NCBI GenBank assembly: GCA_019058295.1
Contig: JAHPZI010000008.1
Location: 98,965-143,211, forward strand
Reading direction: 5' to 3'
Origin: Promethearchaeota archaeon
GTDB taxonomy: Archaea > Asgardarchaeota > Lokiarchaeia > Sigyniarchaeales > SOKP01
DNA length: 44,247 nt
The translations under genes and the position numbers were made by a program. A model generated the notes under the pieces. It was given only the letters and a program-made list of their open reading frames with translations. It had not been told where the DNA came from and made no database searches. Positions 42,079-44,247 of the stretch are shown in pieces. The first letter of the stretch is position 1. Each line of letters starts with the position of its first letter.

Positions 42079-43269
42079 TTACTCTGAAATGTGGTGAAGA
42101 ACTTCTATAACTTTTTCTACTTGACTATCATTAATAACTAATGGAGGTAATAATCTAATAACTGTTATTCCTGCATTCAACAATAATACACCTTTTTTCT
42201 CAGCCTGAGTTATTAAATCTTTCACTCTTTTTCTATATTCAATTCCAATCATCAAACCCTTACCTCGTATTTCCCGTATCATGTCACAATCTTTGGCAAA
42301 TTCTTGTAGATTTGAAATTATTTTTTTACCTTGTATTGATGAATTCTCTATGAGATTTTCCTCGATTATAATGTCAATAGTTGCATTTGCGGCAGCGCAT
42401 ACTAATGGATTGCCTCCAAAAGTTGTATTAAGTTCTCCGACATTAAATTTATTATATAAATCTTCGGAAGCAACAGTTGCTCCTATTGGTAATCCCCCTG
42501 CTAGAGCCTTAGCCATACATATAATATCTGGTACAATATCGTAGTGTTCAAATGCGAACATCTTTCCTGTTCTCCCAATACCAGTTTGAACCTCATCGTC
42601 CACAAAAATTAAATTTTTTTCATCACATAATTCTCTTAATTCCTTGGGAAAATCTTCTGGAGCAGGATTCACCCCTCCTTCTCCTTGAATCAACTCACAG
42701 AAAATTGCTGAGGTATTTTCATTAACTAATTCTTTTACAGAATTTATATCACCATATGAGGCATATTTTACGTGGGGGGACAACCAAGATAAAAAAGGTT
42801 TTCTGTATTTTATATTATGCGTCATTGATAAAGAACCTAATGTCCGACCATGAAAGCTTCTTTTAAAAGCTATGATTTCAGGTTTTTTTTTGTCTCTATT
42901 ACTAGCTAATACTAATTTAAGTGCTGCTTCAGTTGCTTCAGTACCACTATTTGAAAGAAAAGTCTGCGTTAAATTTTTTGGAGTGATATCTGCTAATTTT
43001 TGGAGCAATTTGGCTCTTTCTTCAACAACAAATCCCGGTGGCACCATAACTAATTTTTCAACTTGTTGTTTTATTGCCTCAATGTATTTTGGATGGCTAT
43101 GACCTATATTTAATACACCATGCCCCGCTATACAGTCAATATATTCGTTTCCTTTCTCGTCATAAAGGAGAGCGCCTTTTCCTTTTATTATAACATAGTC
43201 TCGTTTAGAGTATAGCTTTGTGTGATGCTGTTTTTCTAATTCAATAAATTTCAAATAATTGTCTGACAT
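42079..43269 (-). CDS. Class III aminotransferase (acetylornithine/LysJ-like)
   Basis: This 396-residue PLP enzyme is a class III omega-aminotransferase. Family features are YIDCIAGHGVLNIGHSHP (about residues 42-59), SNSGTEATEAALKL, FVDDEVQTGIGRTGK and the PLP lysine in MAKALAGGLPIGA (Lys near 243). The length and motifs fit acetylornithine or LysW-carried aminoadipate-semialdehyde aminotransferase (ArgD/LysJ), but close relatives act on other amines. Start ATG at 43269. No other arginine or lysine gene is adjacent. The unknown winged-helix gene follows after 29 bases. Confidence 0.88.
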   Translation of the reverse strand: MSDNYLKFIELEKQHHTKLYSKRDYVIIKGKGALLYDEKGNEYIDCIAGHGVLNIGHSHPKYIEAIKQQVEKLVMVPPGFVVEERAKLLQKLADITPKNLTQTFLSNSGTEATEAALKLVLASNRDKKKPEIIAFKRSFHGRTLGSLSMTHNIKYRKPFLSWLSPHVKYASYGDINSVKELVNENTSAIFCELIQGEGGVNPAPEDFPKELRELCDEKNLIFVDDEVQTGIGRTGKMFAFEHYDIVPDIICMAKALAGGLPIGATVASEDLYNKFNVGELNTTFGGNPLVCAAANATIDIIIEENLIENSSIQGKKIISNLQEFAKDCDMIREIRGKGLMIGIEYRKRVKDLITQAEKKGVLLLNAGITVIRLLPPLVINDSQVEKVIEVLHHISE

Positions 43270-43365
43270 TTAATTCTTTATTTTAGTGAGTTTTAATTTA
43301 TGATAATAAAAAAAGGATTAAATTAAATAAGTTTTTTATAATCTTTAATCTAGTTATTAATAATT

Positions 43366-44172
43366 ATGCTATTTGAAAGTATCTTCATAATTCGAGGAGG
43401 TTTTTGGGGAAAAGAATACGATTTTAAATTATTATTTGCTATTGTTGCTCTATGTATTTGTATTATAGATTGGAAATGGAAAGGGAGAAAAGATTATTTT
43501 TGGGTATATTTGATAAGTTTTCTTTTTTGGAGTTCAGTTGAATTAGCAATTAATTTGATGGGTATTCGAGAAATGCCGCAAAGATTTCTATTTGGAATGG
43601 AGATTCCGATTTGGCTTTCTATTCCACTTCAAGGGCTTGCTGAAGGAACTACAGTAGGGATAATGGCATTATTTATAACAGACTTATATATTAATGAGGA
43701 AACAAGAAAATATAGCGTATTGGCTCTGGTGATTGTGGTGATTGCTATCTCTTTAATTATGTTTAGTCATGGAATTTATACTCCGAATGTAGGAGGAGAC
43801 GTTCCAGGTCGAAGAGACGTCTTTCCTATCTGGGAATTGCTTATAATTCCGCTTGTTTTTCCTGCAATATATTGGTTAATCAAAACAGATAAAGATTCTA
43901 GAAAAAGAGGATTGTATATGTTTATTGTAATGTTTTTTCTAGGGTGTGCATGGTTTCTTGTATATTGGTTATCTGGTCAAAGGTGGGTTGAAATTGGTAC
44001 AAAAAATCCTGACGGAACTTATTCTAATTTACGAAGAGCACCTCCGATAATAGAGTTTATGGTAATCCTTTATAACGCTTTTGTAGAAATTGCTCTTATA
44101 TATATGCCCTTCTTAGCTATTCCTTACTTATTGGGATTAATTAAACAAGTAGAAAATAAATCATCAATATAA
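43366..44172 (+). CDS. Polytopic membrane protein, unknown function
   Basis: This 268-residue protein has about seven hydrophobic spans (near residues 20-37, 45-65, 80-108, 117-138, 150-170, 183-203 and 230-260) with short loops, including a GVGGDVPGRRD-like outside loop near 143. No transporter signature is recognised. Start ATG at 43366 has no clear ribosome site, so the transcript may be leaderless. The bases after the stop to the window end are AT-rich and show no further gene. Confidence 0.75.
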   Translation: MLFESIFIIRGGFWGKEYDFKLLFAIVALCICIIDWKWKGRKDYFWVYLISFLFWSSVELAINLMGIREMPQRFLFGMEIPIWLSIPLQGLAEGTTVGIMALFITDLYINEETRKYSVLALVIVVIAISLIMFSHGIYTPNVGGDVPGRRDVFPIWELLIIPLVFPAIYWLIKTDKDSRKRGLYMFIVMFFLGCAWFLVYWLSGQRWVEIGTKNPDGTYSNLRRAPPIIEFMVILYNAFVEIALIYMPFLAIPYLLGLIKQVENKSSI

Positions 44173-44247
44173 ATTATAATAAAGAAATTAATTAAAACAG
44201 TATCAAAGGAAGTAAAAGCATAAAAATCCATTGAACTGTATTTCTAT

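Overview
The window looks like a piece of an Asgard archaeal chromosome, most likely of the Lokiarchaeia (Promethearchaeia) type. It is very AT-rich (roughly 70 % by eye) and gene-dense. It mixes archaeal housekeeping genes (TrmY, S26e, an archaeal-type CDP-alcohol phosphatidyltransferase, the DTD2/GEK1-type D-aminoacyl-tRNA deacylase, the corrinoid iron-sulfur subunit of acetyl-CoA decarbonylase/synthase) with eukaryote-like signature genes: three small GTPases, two free-standing longin-domain paralogs and a protein that looks like a longin plus roadblock fusion. Ribosome binding sites of the type GGTGAT, complementary to the usual 16S rRNA 3' end, recur 4-6 bases before starts, and TTG starts are common.

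Layout. 1-514 is non-coding and carries a 68-bp inverted repeat. 515-1653 holds two small four-helix membrane proteins. 1706-4458 (minus) is a complete CbiMNQO-type cobalt/nickel ECF transporter operon. 4684-6099 (minus) is a GPH-type sugar symporter. 6161-8147 (minus) pairs a Rag-like GTPase with a longin/roadblock-like protein. 8402-10096 is an acyl-CoA synthetase and 10305-10838 a Rab-like GTPase. 10841-12829 is a candidate RiPP-type locus: a PqqD-like/radical SAM/SPASM protein, a small Cys protein, and a divergent, previously hidden 42-residue peptide with three CKCGDSC repeats. 12932-15431 holds an Arf/Rab-like GTPase, TrmY, a CDP-alcohol phosphatidyltransferase and S26e. 15484-21555 holds a PIN-domain protein, MobB, a second radical SAM protein, a HypE-like AIR-synthase protein and a DUF362-ferredoxin. 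21683-25529 (minus) is a possible operon of an NDP-forming acyl-CoA synthetase subunit, a gamma-glutamyltransferase-like enzyme and an ATC-hydrolase-like protein. 25732-27383 holds a longin protein and an HdrD/GlpC-like Fe-S protein. 27772-32674 holds a LolD/FtsX-like ABC exporter, a coiled-coil protein and RNase Z. The rest includes an epoxide-hydrolase-like enzyme, a MoaD-like protein, a large TPR/SNAP-like protein, a HAD phosphatase, CdhE, a second longin, DTD2, a class III aminotransferase and membrane proteins.

How it fits together. The metabolic genes (Wood-Ljungdahl CdhE, HdrD-like protein, Co/Ni uptake, MobB and MoaD-like cofactor genes, acyl-CoA synthetases) suit an anaerobic archaeon using corrinoid, nickel and pterin-cofactor enzymes. 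The GTPase, longin and roadblock genes suit a eukaryote-like regulatory or membrane system.

Two observations stand out. (1) The Cys-repeat peptide beside the RRE-like radical SAM maturase is a candidate new RiPP or metal-binding system. (2) Several genes have coding sequence upstream of any ATG/GTG/TTG, implying AUU or AUA start codons; the S26e gene is the clearest case. No rRNA, tRNA, CRISPR array or intact insertion sequence was seen.
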